Part shown: positions 1-8,922 of the stretch, one piece after another
Layout: each line of letters opens with the position of its first letter
How positions within the stretch are numbered: the first letter of the stretch is position 1
From: Arthrobacter sp. EPSL27
GTDB lineage: Bacteria > Actinomycetota > Actinomycetes > Actinomycetales > Micrococcaceae
Reading direction: 5' to 3'
Length of the DNA stretch: 64,000 bases
Assembly: GCF_001512305.1 (NCBI RefSeq)
Contig: NZ_LNUT01000005.1
Coordinates: 375,090 to 439,089, forward strand
Position numbers and translations under genes: made by a program
Notes under the pieces: model-generated
The model's input: only the letters and a program-made list of their open reading frames with translations
What the model was told of the DNA's origin: nothing
Database searches by the model: none

Positions 1-1392
1 CACGCCACCAACGGCGGCCCCGGCATGGGCGACTGGCGCGGCGGCAAGAACGGCGAAACCCTGATCCTTCCGGTGCCCGAGGGCACCGTGGTCAAGTCCA
101 AGTCCGGCGAGGTCCTCGCCGACCTCGTGGGCGAAGGCGCCGAATACATCGCCGCGGCCGGCGGCATCGGCGGCCTCGGCAACGCCGCCCTCTCCTCGCA
201 GAAGCGGCGGGCGCCGGGCTTCGCCCTGCTCGGCATCGAAGGCGAGTCCAGCGACATCGTCCTGGAACTGAAGTCCATCGCCGACATCGCCCTGGTCGGA
301 TTCCCGTCCGCCGGCAAGTCCAGCCTCATCGCCGCGATGTCCGCCGCCCGGCCGAAGATCGCCGATTACCCCTTCACCACCCTCATCCCCAACCTGGGCG
401 TCGTCCAGGCCGGCGACGTCCGCTTCACCATTGCCGATGTCCCCGGCCTCATCGAGGGCGCCAGCGAAGGCAAGGGCCTGGGCCACAACTTCCTGCGCCA
501 CGTGGAGCGCTGCGCCGCCCTGGTGCACGTGCTGGACTGCGGCACCCTCGAAGCGGACCGCGACCCGCTCTCCGACCTCGCGATCATTGAGGCCGAGCTT
601 GAGAAGTACGCCGTGGACATGAGCTACGCCGGCACTGACGGCGAAGTGGTCCCGCTGAACCACCGGCCCCGCCTGGTGGCGCTGAACAAGGTGGACCTGC
701 CGGACGGCAAGGACATGGCGGAGTTCGTCCGCCCGGAACTGGAATCCCGCGGCTACAAGGTCTTCGAGATCTCCGCGACGAGCCACGAGGGCCTTCGCCA
801 GCTGGGCTTCGCCATGGCCGAGATCGTCAAGGCCGCCCGCGACTCGGTCGCCGCGGCCCCGCCGAAGGTGCAGGCCCCGGTCCTCAAGCCCCGCGCCGTC
901 AACGAGTCCGGGTTCAAGATCCGCCGCGAGGAGAAGAACCTGGAGCCGCTGTTCCGCGTCCTGGGCGAGAAGCCGGTGCGCTGGGTCAAGCAGACCGACT
1001 TCACCAACGAGGAAGCCATCGGCTACCTCGCCGACCGCCTGGCCAAGCTCGGCGTCGAAACCGAACTGTTCAAGCAGGGCGCCAAGCCCGGCGACATGGT
1101 GGTCATCGGCGAGGACGACGGCGTCGTCTTCGACTGGGAGCCCACCATGATGGCCGGAGCCGAACTGCTGGCCTCCCCGCGCGGCACCGACGTGCGCTTT
1201 GCCGACATCGGCGACCGCCCCACCCGCGGGCAGAAGCGCGAGGAGCAGCAGGAGCGCCGCGACGCCAAGGCCGCGGCCCGCGCCGAGCTCGAAGCCGAGC
1301 GCAAGGCCGGCATCTGGACTGAGTCCGTCAGCGGACGCCGTGCCGCCAAGCCGCTCAAGGAGAGTGGACTGGGCGAAGCAGATGGCGAGTAA
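1..1392 (+). CDS. obg: GTPase Obg (5'-truncated by window edge)
   Basis: Obg is a ribosome-associated GTPase that acts in 50S assembly and the stringent response. The reading frame is open from base 1, so 463 residues are visible and roughly the first 60-70 are missing. The visible part opens inside the glycine-rich Obg fold ([11 protein letters not shown]). The G domain follows, with G1 [10 protein letters not shown]3 [10 protein letters not shown]4 NKVD and the G5-like SAT. The OCT domain comes next (about residues 300-390 of the visible part), then a charged Lys/Arg/Glu-rich tail. Its stop overlaps the proB start by 11 nt, so it heads a proB-proA operon. The gene order obg-proB-proA is typical of actinobacteria. 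Confidence 0.97.
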   Translation, partial: HATNGGPGMGDWRGGKNGETLILPVPEGTVVKSKSGEVLADLVGEGAEYIAAAGGIGGLGNAALSSQKRRAPGFALLGIEGESSDIVLELKSIADIALVGFPSAGKSSLIAAMSAARPKIADYPFTTLIPNLGVVQAGDVRFTIADVPGLIEGASEGKGLGHNFLRHVERCAALVHVLDCGTLEADRDPLSDLAIIEAELEKYAVDMSYAGTDGEVVPLNHRPRLVALNKVDLPDGKDMAEFVRPELESRGYKVFEISATSHEGLRQLGFAMAEIVKAARDSVAAAPPKVQAPVLKPRAVNESGFKIRREEKNLEPLFRVLGEKPVRWVKQTDFTNEEAIGYLADRLAKLGVETELFKQGAKPGDMVVIGEDDGVVFDWEPTMMAGAELLASPRGTDVRFADIGDRPTRGQKREEQQERRDAKAAARAELEAERKAGIWTESVSGRRAAKPLKESGLGEADGE

Positions 1393-2521
1393 AACCGTCT
1401 CCGCCCCGGCGCCTGACCGGTCGGTTCTCTCCGGGGCGCGCCGGATCGTGGTCAAGGTCGGGTCGTCCTCGCTGACGTCCATCAAGGGCGGCATCTCGGA
1501 GGAGGCCCTCACGGATCTCGCCGACGCCCTCGCGCACCAGCGCAACGCCGGCACCGAGATCATCCTGGTGTCCTCGGGCGCGATCGCGGCGGGGCTCGCC
1601 CCGCTGGGGCTGGCGAAGCGCCCCCGCGACCTTGCCACCCAGCAGGCGGCCGCCAGCGTGGGCCAGGGCCTGCTCATGGCCCGCTACACCCACGCCTTCG
1701 GCGCCCACGGTGTAACCGTCAGCCAGGTGCTCCTCACGGCTGAGGACTTTATGCGCCGCAGCCAGCACACCAACGCCCTGCGCGCCCTGGACCGGCTGCT
1801 CAACCTCGGCGTGGTGCCCGTCGTCAACGAAAACGACACCGTGGCCACGCACGAGATCCGCTTCGGCGACAACGACCGGCTCGCCGCGCTGGTGGCGCAC
1901 CTGGTCCGCGCCGACGCTCTGGTGCTGCTCTCCGACGTCGACTCGCTCTACGACGGCCCGCCCGCCCACGGCGCCCGGCGGATCTCCCACGTGACGGGCC
2001 CGCAGGACCTCGACGGCGTGACCATCGGCCGCACCGGCAAGGCAGGGACCGGCACCGGGGGAATGGTCACCAAGGTTGAGGCGGCCACCATCGCCGCAGG
2101 CTCCGGCATCCCCGCGATCGTCACCTCCACCGGGAACGCCGCCGCCGCGCTGGCGGGCCACGACGTGGGAACCTGGTTCTCCGTGAACGGCTCCCGCAAG
2201 CCGGTCCGGCTGCTCTGGCTGGCGCACCTCGCCGCCGTGGAAGGCACCCTGGTGCTCGACGACGGCGCCGTCCGGGCCGTCCGGGACCGCCGCACCTCGC
2301 TCCTGCCGGCCGGCATTTCCGCCGTGCACGGGCATTTCGAGGCCGGCGACGCCGTGGAAATGGTCTCCACCGACGGCGTGGTGATCGCCCGCGGGCTGGT
2401 CAACTACGGCGCCGCCGAGCTTCCGCAGATGCTGGGCCGCTCCACGCGGGAACTCGGCGAATCGCTGGGCCGCGGATATGACCGCGTTGTTGTTCATGTT
2501 GACGATCTGGTGCTGGTCTAA
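1382..2521 (+). CDS. proB: Glutamate 5-kinase
   Basis: This enzyme phosphorylates L-glutamate to gamma-glutamyl phosphate, the first step of proline synthesis. It has 379 residues, close to the long PUA-containing form. An amino-acid-kinase domain starts with [10 protein letters not shown] (residues 23-32) and carries VNENDTV at 148-154. A C-terminal PUA domain covers about residues 280-379. I chose the ATG at 1382, which overlaps the obg stop by 11 nt. A longer in-frame extension starting near 1199 exists but lies wholly inside obg and has no kinase homology. proA follows after 26 nt and supplies the next enzyme of the pathway. Confidence 0.97.
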   Translation: MASKTVSAPAPDRSVLSGARRIVVKVGSSSLTSIKGGISEEALTDLADALAHQRNAGTEIILVSSGAIAAGLAPLGLAKRPRDLATQQAAASVGQGLLMARYTHAFGAHGVTVSQVLLTAEDFMRRSQHTNALRALDRLLNLGVVPVVNENDTVATHEIRFGDNDRLAALVAHLVRADALVLLSDVDSLYDGPPAHGARRISHVTGPQDLDGVTIGRTGKAGTGTGGMVTKVEAATIAAGSGIPAIVTSTGNAAAALAGHDVGTWFSVNGSRKPVRLLWLAHLAAVEGTLVLDDGAVRAVRDRRTSLLPAGISAVHGHFEAGDAVEMVSTDGVVIARGLVNYGAAELPQMLGRSTRELGESLGRGYDRVVVHVDDLVLV

Positions 2522-2547
2522 GCCTCCTGCTCGCCTAAACTGGAAGC

Positions 2548-3891
2548 ATGACTGAGGCCCTCACCCCCCGCTCCGCTGTGCTCGCCGACAAGCTGTTCGC
2601 CGAAGGCCTGATCCCGGCTGAGGGGTCGTCAGTCGACGTCGAGGCTGCCGTCCACGCCATCGCCGACCGCTCCCGGCACGCCGCCCGCCGGATGGCCCGC
2701 GCCAACCGGGCGTGGAAGGACCGCGGGCTGCGCGCCATCGCGGCCGCGCTCGGTGAGCACAAGGACCGGATCCTCGCCGCGAACTCCAAGGACGTCGCGG
2801 CCGGCAAAGCCAACGGCACGTCCGCGGCCATGCTGGACCGGCTCACCCTCACCGACGCCCGCATCCAAGGCCTCGCCGCCGCCCTCGAAAACCTGGCCAA
2901 CCTGCCCGACCCCGTGGGCAACGTGGTCCGCGGCCAGACCCTGCCCAACGGGCTGCGGCTGCGCCAGGTCAACGTCCCCATGGGCGTCGTCGCCGCCATC
3001 TACGAAGCGCGCCCCAATGTCACCGTGGACATCGCGGGGCTGGGCCTCAAGAGCGGCAACGCCGTGATCCTGCGCGGCGGGACTGCCGCCGCGGCCACCA
3101 ACGCCGCCCTGGTCACCGTGCTGCGCGACGCCCTCGAATCGGTGGGCCTTCCCGCTGACGCGGTGCAGAGCGTGGACCAGTACGGCCGGGACGGTGCCAA
3201 CGCCCTGATGCGCGCCCGCGGACGCGTGGACGTGCTGATTCCCCGCGGCGGCCGGGACCTGATCCAGTCCGTCGTCACCAACGCGAAGGTCCCGGTGATC
3301 GAGACCGGCGAAGGAAATGTGCACATCTTCCTGGACGCCTCCGCGGACGAGGAAATGGCCGTGGAGATCCTGCTGAACGCCAAGACCCAGCGGCCCAGCG
3401 TCTGCAACACCGTGGAAACCCTGCTGGTCCACTCCGGCTCGACCGTGCTGCCCGCAGTCGCCGCCGCCCTGCGCAACGCCGGCGTCACCCTGCACGCCGA
3501 CGACCGGATCCGGGCCGCCCTGCCGGCATCGGTGGACTCGGTCCCCGCCACCGACGAGGACTGGGCCACGGAGTACATGGACCTGGACCTCGCCGTGGCG
3601 ATGGTGGACAGCCTGGACGACGCCGTCAAGCACATCCGCACGTGGTCCACCGGCCACACCGAGGCCATCCTGACCAACGACCTGGGCAACGCCGAGCGGT
3701 TCATCGCCGAGGTCGATTCGGCGGCCGTAATTGTGAACGCCTCCACCCGCTTCACCGACGGCGGAGAGCTGGGGCTGGGCGCCGAGGTGGGCATCTCCAC
3801 CCAGAAGCTGCACGCACGCGGTCCGATGGGGCTGACGGAACTGACCACCACGAAGTGGATCGTCCAGGGTGAAGGCCAGATCAGGGCCTAG
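2548..3891 (+). CDS. proA: Gamma-glutamyl phosphate reductase
   Basis: This enzyme reduces gamma-glutamyl phosphate with NADPH to glutamate-5-semialdehyde, the second step of proline synthesis. It has 447 residues and an aldehyde-dehydrogenase fold. The catalytic cysteine is Cys286 in [10 protein letters not shown]. Other family signatures are the YEARPNVT segment near residue 150 and a C-terminal [18 protein letters not shown] segment. Start ATG 2548 lies 26 nt after the proB stop, consistent with co-transcription. Length and motifs match the family with no sign of damage. Confidence 0.97.
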   Translation: MTEALTPRSAVLADKLFAEGLIPAEGSSVDVEAAVHAIADRSRHAARRMARANRAWKDRGLRAIAAALGEHKDRILAANSKDVAAGKANGTSAAMLDRLTLTDARIQGLAAALENLANLPDPVGNVVRGQTLPNGLRLRQVNVPMGVVAAIYEARPNVTVDIAGLGLKSGNAVILRGGTAAAATNAALVTVLRDALESVGLPADAVQSVDQYGRDGANALMRARGRVDVLIPRGGRDLIQSVVTNAKVPVIETGEGNVHIFLDASADEEMAVEILLNAKTQRPSVCNTVETLLVHSGSTVLPAVAAALRNAGVTLHADDRIRAALPASVDSVPATDEDWATEYMDLDLAVAMVDSLDDAVKHIRTWSTGHTEAILTNDLGNAERFIAEVDSAAVIVNASTRFTDGGELGLGAEVGISTQKLHARGPMGLTELTTTKWIVQGEGQIRA

Positions 3892-3971
3892 CAACGCTGT
3901 AACATGGAACAGAAGTCCGGAACGGCGGGGATATCCGCCGTCGTCAACTCTTGAACTCACTAGGGGAGAAC

Positions 3972-4211
3972 ATGCTCTCGCAGCAGATCGCCACCATCGT
4001 CGCCGCCGCCGGCGAATCAGGCCACGAGGAACTCGCACCGCTGATCGCGCCGCCGTTCGTCATCGGCGGCATCATGTTCGCCATCATGCTGATCATGCTG
4101 TTCGTCACACTGTCCTACTCCAACCTCGGTAACCGCCACGAAGCCGTCGAGGAGCACGCGGACCCGCACCGCCAGCACCCGAACAAGCACGATCACGGCC
4201 AAGGTCACTAA
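3972..4211 (+). CDS. Small single-pass membrane protein, function unknown
   Basis: This encodes a 79-residue protein. It has a short N-terminal amphipathic stretch, one strong transmembrane segment (about residues 28-50, rich in Ile, Met, Phe and Leu) and a His/Asp/Glu-rich cytoplasmic tail ending [12 protein letters not shown] chose ATG 3972 because AGGGGAG sits just upstream. An in-frame TTG at 3951 would add seven residues but has no ribosome binding site. It lies between proA and nadD, a position where I recall small hypothetical membrane proteins in Arthrobacter. The His-rich tail could bind metal, but that is only a guess from composition. Confidence 0.75.
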   Translation: MLSQQIATIVAAAGESGHEELAPLIAPPFVIGGIMFAIMLIMLFVTLSYSNLGNRHEAVEEHADPHRQHPNKHDHGQGH

Positions 4212-4263
4212 TATTTCCGCCCCCGGAAAGCAGGCCGGCGCCACGCGCCGCCTGCGCCTGGGT

Positions 4264-4911
4264 GTGATGGGTGGCACGTTTGATCCCATCCACCACGGGC
4301 ACCTTGTCGCCGCGAGCGAGGTCGCAGCGGAGTTCGACCTGGACGAGGTGGTGTTCGTCCCCACGGGACAGCCCTGGCAGAAGATGAGCAAGAAGGTCAG
4401 CGAGGCCGAGCACCGCTACCTCATGACCGTCATCGCCACGGCCTCGAACCCCCGGTTTACCGTCAGCCGCGTGGACGTGGACCGGCCCGGGCCGACCTAC
4501 ACGATCGACACCCTGCGCGACCTGCACACCCTGCGCCCCGACGCGGACCTGTTCTTCATCACCGGAGCCGACGCCCTGGCCCAGATCCTGTCCTGGAAGG
4601 ACATCGACGAGCTGTGGTCCCTGGCCCATTTCGTCGGCGTCACCCGGCCCGGCCATGTCCTGGACGGGATGGGCCGCAAAGACGTCAGCCTCCTGGAAGT
4701 GCCCGCCATGGCGATCTCCTCCACGGACTGCCGCTCCAGGGTCGCGGCCGGGAGTCCCGTCTGGTACCTCGTCCCGGACGGCGTGGTCCAGTACATCGCC
4801 AAGTACAGCCTGTACGGCGGCGACCCGGAGTACGGTGACACCTCCGCCGGCAATGGCGCCGCACGCTATGACCGAAGTACCGAGATAGCCCAACCCGCCA
4901 GCACCGAATGA
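4264..4911 (+). CDS. nadD: Nicotinate-nucleotide adenylyltransferase
   Basis: NadD joins nicotinate mononucleotide with ATP to make deamido-NAD in NAD synthesis. The HxGH nucleotidyltransferase motif is visible at residues 10-13 (DPIHHGHL), and the C-terminal ISSTxxR motif is present (ISSTDCR). The sequence GQPWQK is also typical. The start is uncertain. GTG 4264 and ATG 4267 are the first canonical codons, but they fall inside the first beta strand ([13 protein letters not shown]), and neither has a ribosome binding site. The frame is open upstream to 4093 with no ATG, GTG, TTG or CTG placed sensibly. An ATT at 4213, eight nt after AAGG, would restore the usual N-terminus. Confidence 0.93.
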   Translation: MMGGTFDPIHHGHLVAASEVAAEFDLDEVVFVPTGQPWQKMSKKVSEAEHRYLMTVIATASNPRFTVSRVDVDRPGPTYTIDTLRDLHTLRPDADLFFITGADALAQILSWKDIDELWSLAHFVGVTRPGHVLDGMGRKDVSLLEVPAMAISSTDCRSRVAAGSPVWYLVPDGVVQYIAKYSLYGGDPEYGDTSAGNGAARYDRSTEIAQPASTE

Positions 4912-4918
4912 GTTTGCA

Positions 4919-6232
4919 ATGAGTCAGGAACAGCCACCAATCCGCAGCCGCCGCGAACTGCGGAAGGCCAGAGATGAACGCCAGGAAACGGGCCGGGATA
5001 CCGGAACCCCGGGTCCCGGCGCGGTGCCCCCTGCCTCAACCGGCGCTGCCGCCGACGCCCGCCCCGGCGAGCCCTCCGAGGCGGAAATCACCGGCCGCCG
5101 GCGCATCCCGGGTCCCGCGGACGCGGTCCGCACACCCGCCGGCACCGAGCGGTCCTCCCAGGTCCGTGCCCGGGACCGGGCCACCCTGCGCACCATCAAG
5201 GAACTTGCGGAAAAGGAAGGCCACCTCGCCGGTGGCGGACCGCCCACCCGCCGCCAGCTCCGGCTGCTGCAGCTGGCCGCGGAAACGGCCCCGGCCACCT
5301 CCGCCAACCTCATCGTCCCCGCCTCGCCGCGCACCCGGGCCACCCCTGTCGTCCCGCAGCCCGGCGCGCCCGGAGCGAAGCCTGGCGCCCCGGGCAGCAA
5401 GCCCGGTCCGGGCGGCACCCCGCCCGTGGAAAAGGCCGACGGCGGCCCTGAGTCCGCCGCGGACACCAAGCCCGCCCCGGGCACACCTGCCGGCCAGGGT
5501 CCCGCCGGGATGTCGGTGGAACAGGCGCTGGCTGCCCGCGAACTCCTCGCAATGCAGGCCCACAACCAGCTGGCCAAGATGGAACACATCAACGCCACGG
5601 ACCCCGACGCCGTCGATCCTGCCGTCCTGGCCGAACAGATCGCCCTCGCCGAGCGGGCTGCTGTGCTGAACCGGCGGGCGGCGGCCAAGCAGAAGCTGGC
5701 TGAACAGAACAGCAAGCCCGAACCCGTCCGGAATGATCCCACCACGGCCAACAACCTGGCCATGGTCACCCCGCTGGAGTTCGTCGAAGTCCCCGGCATG
5801 GAGCGGCCAGTCCTCAAGCGCCCTGCCACGTCGTACGTTCCGGTGGTCACCAACCCGAGCCCCCGGGTGGAGCCGCCGCGCAAGCCGGGCGGGCGCCGTC
5901 CGGCATCCTCCCGCCAGCGTTCCGCAGCTGCCCCCGGCACCCGCGGCGGTGTCCTGGCCCGCGCCGAAGCCGCCGCCAAGGCTGCCGCCGCGCCCCAGGA
6001 CGCGTCACGGCCCGCTGCGGGGGACCCCGCAGCCGCCCGGCCCGAAGAGGACTTCACCGGCAGGACGCCCGTCGCCGCCAATGCCGCGTACGGCCTGGAT
6101 CCCCTGGACGCGGCCACCGCCGGCCTCGGCAGGGCCCGCCGCCTGCGCCTTGTGCAGCTGGTGGTGCTGGCCCTCGGCATCATTGCGCTCATCGCCGGAA
6201 TCACGCTGATCATCACCGGGCTCTCCGGCTAA
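4919..6232 (+). CDS. Pro/Ala-rich protein with C-terminal membrane anchor, function unknown
   Basis: This is a 437-residue protein starting at ATG 4919, 7 nt after nadD. The N-terminus is charged (RSRRELRKARDER). Most of residues 20-395 is low-complexity Pro, Ala and Gly sequence with short helical islands around residues 85-120 and 195-260. One transmembrane helix lies at about residues 410-433, right at the C-terminus. The layout suggests a tail-anchored cytoplasmic protein. It sits between nadD and rsfS, where I recall similar disordered proteins in related genera. I see no enzymatic motif and do not assign a function. Confidence 0.85.
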   Translation: MSQEQPPIRSRRELRKARDERQETGRDTGTPGPGAVPPASTGAAADARPGEPSEAEITGRRRIPGPADAVRTPAGTERSSQVRARDRATLRTIKELAEKEGHLAGGGPPTRRQLRLLQLAAETAPATSANLIVPASPRTRATPVVPQPGAPGAKPGAPGSKPGPGGTPPVEKADGGPESAADTKPAPGTPAGQGPAGMSVEQALAARELLAMQAHNQLAKMEHINATDPDAVDPAVLAEQIALAERAAVLNRRAAAKQKLAEQNSKPEPVRNDPTTANNLAMVTPLEFVEVPGMERPVLKRPATSYVPVVTNPSPRVEPPRKPGGRRPASSRQRSAAAPGTRGGVLARAEAAAKAAAAPQDASRPAAGDPAAARPEEDFTGRTPVAANAAYGLDPLDAATAGLGRARRLRLVQLVVLALGIIALIAGITLIITGLSG

Positions 6233-6312
6233 GACACCCCGCACCGGCCCGGCTGCCCGGGCCGCCTTCCGCATTGATAACAACCCAAGATTTTCACCCA
6301 ACAAGGAGTCCC

Positions 6313-6714
6313 GTGACTGCAACAGATTCATCCATCGCCACAGCCCGCCACGCAGCCCGAGCTGCCGCGGAAAAACTCGCTGAGGACATCGTCGCCATGG
6401 ACGTCAGCGAACGGCTGGCCCTGGCGGACGTCTTCCTCATCGCCTCGGCGCCGTCCGAGCGCCAGGTCAACGCCATCGTTGACGGCATCGAGGACGAACT
6501 GTCCAAGTTCGACCTGAAGCCCATCCGCCGCGAAGGCCGCTCCGGCGGCCGCTGGGTCCTGCTGGACTACGGCGACGTCGTCATCCACGTCCAGCACGAG
6601 GAAGACCGCGTCTTCTACGCCCTGGAACGGCTCTGGAAGGACTGCCCCGTCGTGGACCTCCAGCTCGCCGACGACGCCTCGGCGAAGGCGGCTGCAGCCT
6701 CCGAATCGGAGTAG
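6313..6714 (+). CDS. rsfS: Ribosomal silencing factor RsfS (YbeB/Iojap)
   Basis: RsfS binds uL14 on the 50S subunit and blocks subunit joining when nutrients are short. The protein has 133 residues. It shows the family core with DVSERLALADVFLI, the RREGRSGGRWVLLDYGDVVIHV stretch (in part) and FYALERLWKD, plus an Ala/Ser-rich tail. I chose GTG 6313, four nt after AAGGAG. An in-frame TTG at 6274 would add 13 residues without a ribosome binding site. NadD and RsfS are commonly adjacent in Gram-positive bacteria. Here they are separated by the Pro-rich membrane protein. Confidence 0.95.
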   Translation: MTATDSSIATARHAARAAAEKLAEDIVAMDVSERLALADVFLIASAPSERQVNAIVDGIEDELSKFDLKPIRREGRSGGRWVLLDYGDVVIHVQHEEDRVFYALERLWKDCPVVDLQLADDASAKAAAASESE

Positions 6715-6746
6715 CGGCCGCACCGCGGGAGCGGAATATGCCCGAT

Positions 6747-6776
6747 TTGGAATTTTCCAAAAGGCTGTTCTAAGAT
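6747..6776 (+). promoter_or_regulatory. Predicted promoter of first tRNA-Ala
   Basis: TTGGAA at 6747-6752 and TAAGAT at 6771-6776, separated by 18 nt, resemble a housekeeping sigma promoter about 80 nt before the tRNA. The stretch is AT-rich compared with its surroundings. Confidence 0.5.
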
Positions 6777-6856
6777 ATTTGAGTTGCTCCGGAGAGATCC
6801 GGACAAACAACCGGAGCCCGAAGCGCATGCTGACGGAGTCGGAGCAACGAAAATTC

Positions 6857-6929
6857 GGGGCTGTGGCGCAGCTGGTAGCGCACCTGCATGGCATGCAGGG
6901 GGTCAGGGGTTCGAGTCCCCTCAGCTCCA
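6857..6929 (+). tRNA. tRNA-Ala (anticodon GGC)
   Basis: A 73-nt cloverleaf. The acceptor arm GGGGCTG pairs with CAGCTCC, and the discriminator base is A. The D arm is GCGCAGCTGGTAGCGC. The anticodon stem is CCTGC/GCAGG with loop ATGGCAT, giving anticodon GGC, which reads GCC. The T arm is GGGGTTCGAGTCCCC. The 3' CCA is not fully encoded (ACC is followed by GG). A strong hairpin terminator follows within 10 nt. Confidence 0.97.
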
Positions 6930-6936
6930 CCGGATG

Positions 6937-6972
6937 ATCCGCCGGAATCGAAAGATTCCGGCGGATTTTTTT
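6937..6972 (+). terminator. Rho-independent terminator after tRNA-Ala
   Basis: A perfect 13-bp stem (ATCCGCCGGAATC and its complement) with a GAAA loop is followed by a run of seven T. It ends transcription of the first tRNA gene. Confidence 0.93.
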
Positions 6973-7149
6973 ATGGGTTTTTCATCGGCGGCAGGGGCTG
7001 GAGCCGCCGGCACCGCCCGTCGTTTGCCGCTTTCCGGACCTTTTCCGGACGGCTGTCATGTCGATTAGCGGAAACCGGAATTGTGGTCTAAGGTAATCAG
7101 GTTGCTTCACGGAAAACGGTTCCTCGCGGGACGGTTTCCAGACAACTTC

Positions 7150-7222
7150 GGGGCTGTGGCGCAGCTGGTAGCGCACCTGCATGGCATGCAGGGGGTCAGG
7201 GGTTCGAGTCCCCTCAGCTCCA
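7150..7222 (+). tRNA. tRNA-Ala (anticodon GGC), second identical copy
   Basis: This copy is identical over all 73 nt to the tRNA at 6857-6929, with the same acceptor stem, GGC anticodon and A discriminator. It has its own possible upstream promoter (a TAAGGT -10 like element at 7089-7094) and its own terminator. The flanking sequence differs from the first copy, so the duplication covers essentially the tRNA only. Confidence 0.97.
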
Positions 7223-7231
7223 CCGAAAAAG

Positions 7232-7262
7232 GAGGTCCTGCTCGCTGAGCAGGGCCTCTTTT
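7232..7262 (+). terminator. Rho-independent terminator after second tRNA-Ala
   Basis: A 12-bp stem (GAGGTCCTGCTC with GAGCAGGGCCTC, one G-U pair) and a three-base loop are followed by TTTT. Confidence 0.85.
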
Positions 7263-7345
7263 GTTGTAACTGCACGCGGGGCCGACCGCCCCGGCCTGGG
7301 GCGTGACGCCTGAAGGCCCGGGCCCCGCTCGACTACCATGGGGGA

Positions 7346-7699
7346 GTGACCCAGACCCTGCCGCCGTGCCCCGAATGCTCCAGCGAATACACCTACGAGA
7401 TGGGGGCACTCCTGATCTGCCCGGAGTGCGCGCATGAGTGGCCGGCCGCCGCGGAACCGGAGGCCGGAGAGCCCGAACCGAAGCCAATCAAGGACGCGGT
7501 GGGCAACGTCCTCGCCGACGGGGACACCGTCACGGTCATCAAGGACCTCAAAATCAAGGGCAGCTCCACCGTCATCAAGGTGGGCACCAAAGTCCGCGGC
7601 ATCCGGCTGGTCAACGGCGTGGGCGACCACGACATCGACTGCAAGGTGGACGGCGTCGGGCCCATGCAGCTGAAGTCCAGCGTGGTCAAGAAAATCTGA
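7346..7699 (+). CDS. PhnA/YjdM-family zinc ribbon protein
   Basis: A 117-residue member of the family historically named PhnA, whose biochemical role is poorly defined despite the phosphonate-linked name. The N-terminal zinc ribbon has CPEC at residues 8-11 and CPEC at 26-29. The conserved C-terminal SH3-like domain carries VKDAVGN-type and [15 protein letters not shown] sequences and ends KSSVVKK. Start GTG 7346 follows GGGGGA. It stands alone between the tRNA genes and the flavoprotein gene. Confidence 0.92.
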   Translation: MTQTLPPCPECSSEYTYEMGALLICPECAHEWPAAAEPEAGEPEPKPIKDAVGNVLADGDTVTVIKDLKIKGSSTVIKVGTKVRGIRLVNGVGDHDIDCKVDGVGPMQLKSSVVKKI

Positions 7700-7715
7700 C
7701 CGGGAACCTGCCACC

Positions 7716-8885
7716 ATGCCCGCAGGGAGCAACGCCCCCGTCCGGTCCGCCGACGTTGTGGTGATCGGCGCCGGCCAGGCCGGGCTTTCCGCCGCCTACC
7801 ACCTGCAGCGCCGGGGTTTCCTGCCGGCCGCGACTGCTCCGCAGGGCGCGGGCCCGGCCGGCTCCCCGTCCCGGACCTACACCGTCCTCGACGCCGAGGA
7901 CGGCCCCGGCGGGGCCTGGCGCCACCGCTGGAAGAGCCTCATCATGGCCACCGTGAACGGCATCAGCGACCTGCCCGGCGTGCCGCAGCCCACCGTGGAC
8001 CCGGACGAGGCCAGCTCCAGCTTCCTGACACGGTACTTCGCCGCGTACGAACAGGACCTTGCGCTGGCCATCGAGAGGCCGGTCAAAGTCGGATCCGTGT
8101 CCCGGGAGGACACCGGCCCCCACGGCCGGCTGCGGATCACCACGTCCCGCGGCGACTGGTCGGCGCGGGCCATCATCAACGCGACCGGCACCTGGACCCG
8201 GCCGTTCTGGCCGATCTATCCGGGGCAGGCCACGTTCGGCGGACGGCAGCTGCACGTCGCGGACTACGTCTCCGCCGAGGAATTCCGCGGCCGGCACGTG
8301 ATCGTGGTGGGCGGCGGCATCTCGGCGGTGGGCCTGCTGGACGAAATCTCCCGGGTCACCACCACCAGCTGGTTCACCCGCCGGCCGCCCGTCTGGCGGG
8401 AGGCCGCCTTCGACCGGCAGGCCGGGCACGACGCCGTCGCCCTCGTGGAGGACCGTGTGCGGCAGGGTCTCCCGCCGCAAAGCGTTGTTGCCGCCACCGG
8501 CCTCATCTGGACCCCCGCCCTGCGGGCGGCGGAAGCGCGGGGTGTGCTGGAGCGCCAGCCCATGTTCATCCGGATCGAGCCCGGGGGAGTGCGGCGGGCG
8601 GACGGCAGTTTCCTGGCCGCGGACGTGATCCTGTGGGCCACCGGCTTCCGGGCCGAGCTGGAACACCTCGCCCCGCTCCGCTTGCGGGGCCCGGGCGGCG
8701 GGATCGCCATGGACGGCACCCAGGTCGCCGCCGAGCCGCGGGTCCACTTGGTGGGCTACGGGCCGTCTTCATCCACCATTGGCGCCAACCGGGCCGGCCG
8801 GACCGCGGTGGCGGGCATCCTGCGATTCTTGGACGGGCAGGATAAGTTTGCAGAGGCCGGCCATCGCCCGGTCCCAGCACCCTGA
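7716..8885 (+). CDS. FAD/NAD(P)-binding flavin monooxygenase-like oxidoreductase
   Basis: A 389-residue flavoprotein of the flavin-containing monooxygenase / CzcO type. An FAD-binding GxGxxG motif is at residues 18-23 (GAGQAG). A second dinucleotide-binding motif VVVGGGISAVG lies near residue 200. The ATG motif characteristic of these enzymes is present near the C-terminus (LWATGF). The pattern points to an NADPH- and FAD-dependent oxygenase, but the substrate cannot be read from the sequence. The gene starts 16 nt after the PhnA-like gene. The following methyltransferase starts 37 nt after its stop. Confidence 0.85.
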   Translation: MPAGSNAPVRSADVVVIGAGQAGLSAAYHLQRRGFLPAATAPQGAGPAGSPSRTYTVLDAEDGPGGAWRHRWKSLIMATVNGISDLPGVPQPTVDPDEASSSFLTRYFAAYEQDLALAIERPVKVGSVSREDTGPHGRLRITTSRGDWSARAIINATGTWTRPFWPIYPGQATFGGRQLHVADYVSAEEFRGRHVIVVGGGISAVGLLDEISRVTTTSWFTRRPPVWREAAFDRQAGHDAVALVEDRVRQGLPPQSVVAATGLIWTPALRAAEARGVLERQPMFIRIEPGGVRRADGSFLAADVILWATGFRAELEHLAPLRLRGPGGGIAMDGTQVAAEPRVHLVGYGPSSSTIGANRAGRTAVAGILRFLDGQDKFAEAGHRPVPAP

Positions 8886-8922
8886 CCCACAGACCCACTT
8901 CCGAAAAGGCGGCACCACGCGC

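Noticed and set aside
2629..4038. 469-codon open frame on the minus strand over proA
   Set aside because: Shadow of proA caused by high GC at third positions; composition is Gly/Val/His-rich nonsense and there is no ribosome binding site.
6784..7091. Short frames covering the first tRNA-Ala gene
   Set aside because: The stretch is fully explained by the tRNA, its terminator and the second tRNA promoter.
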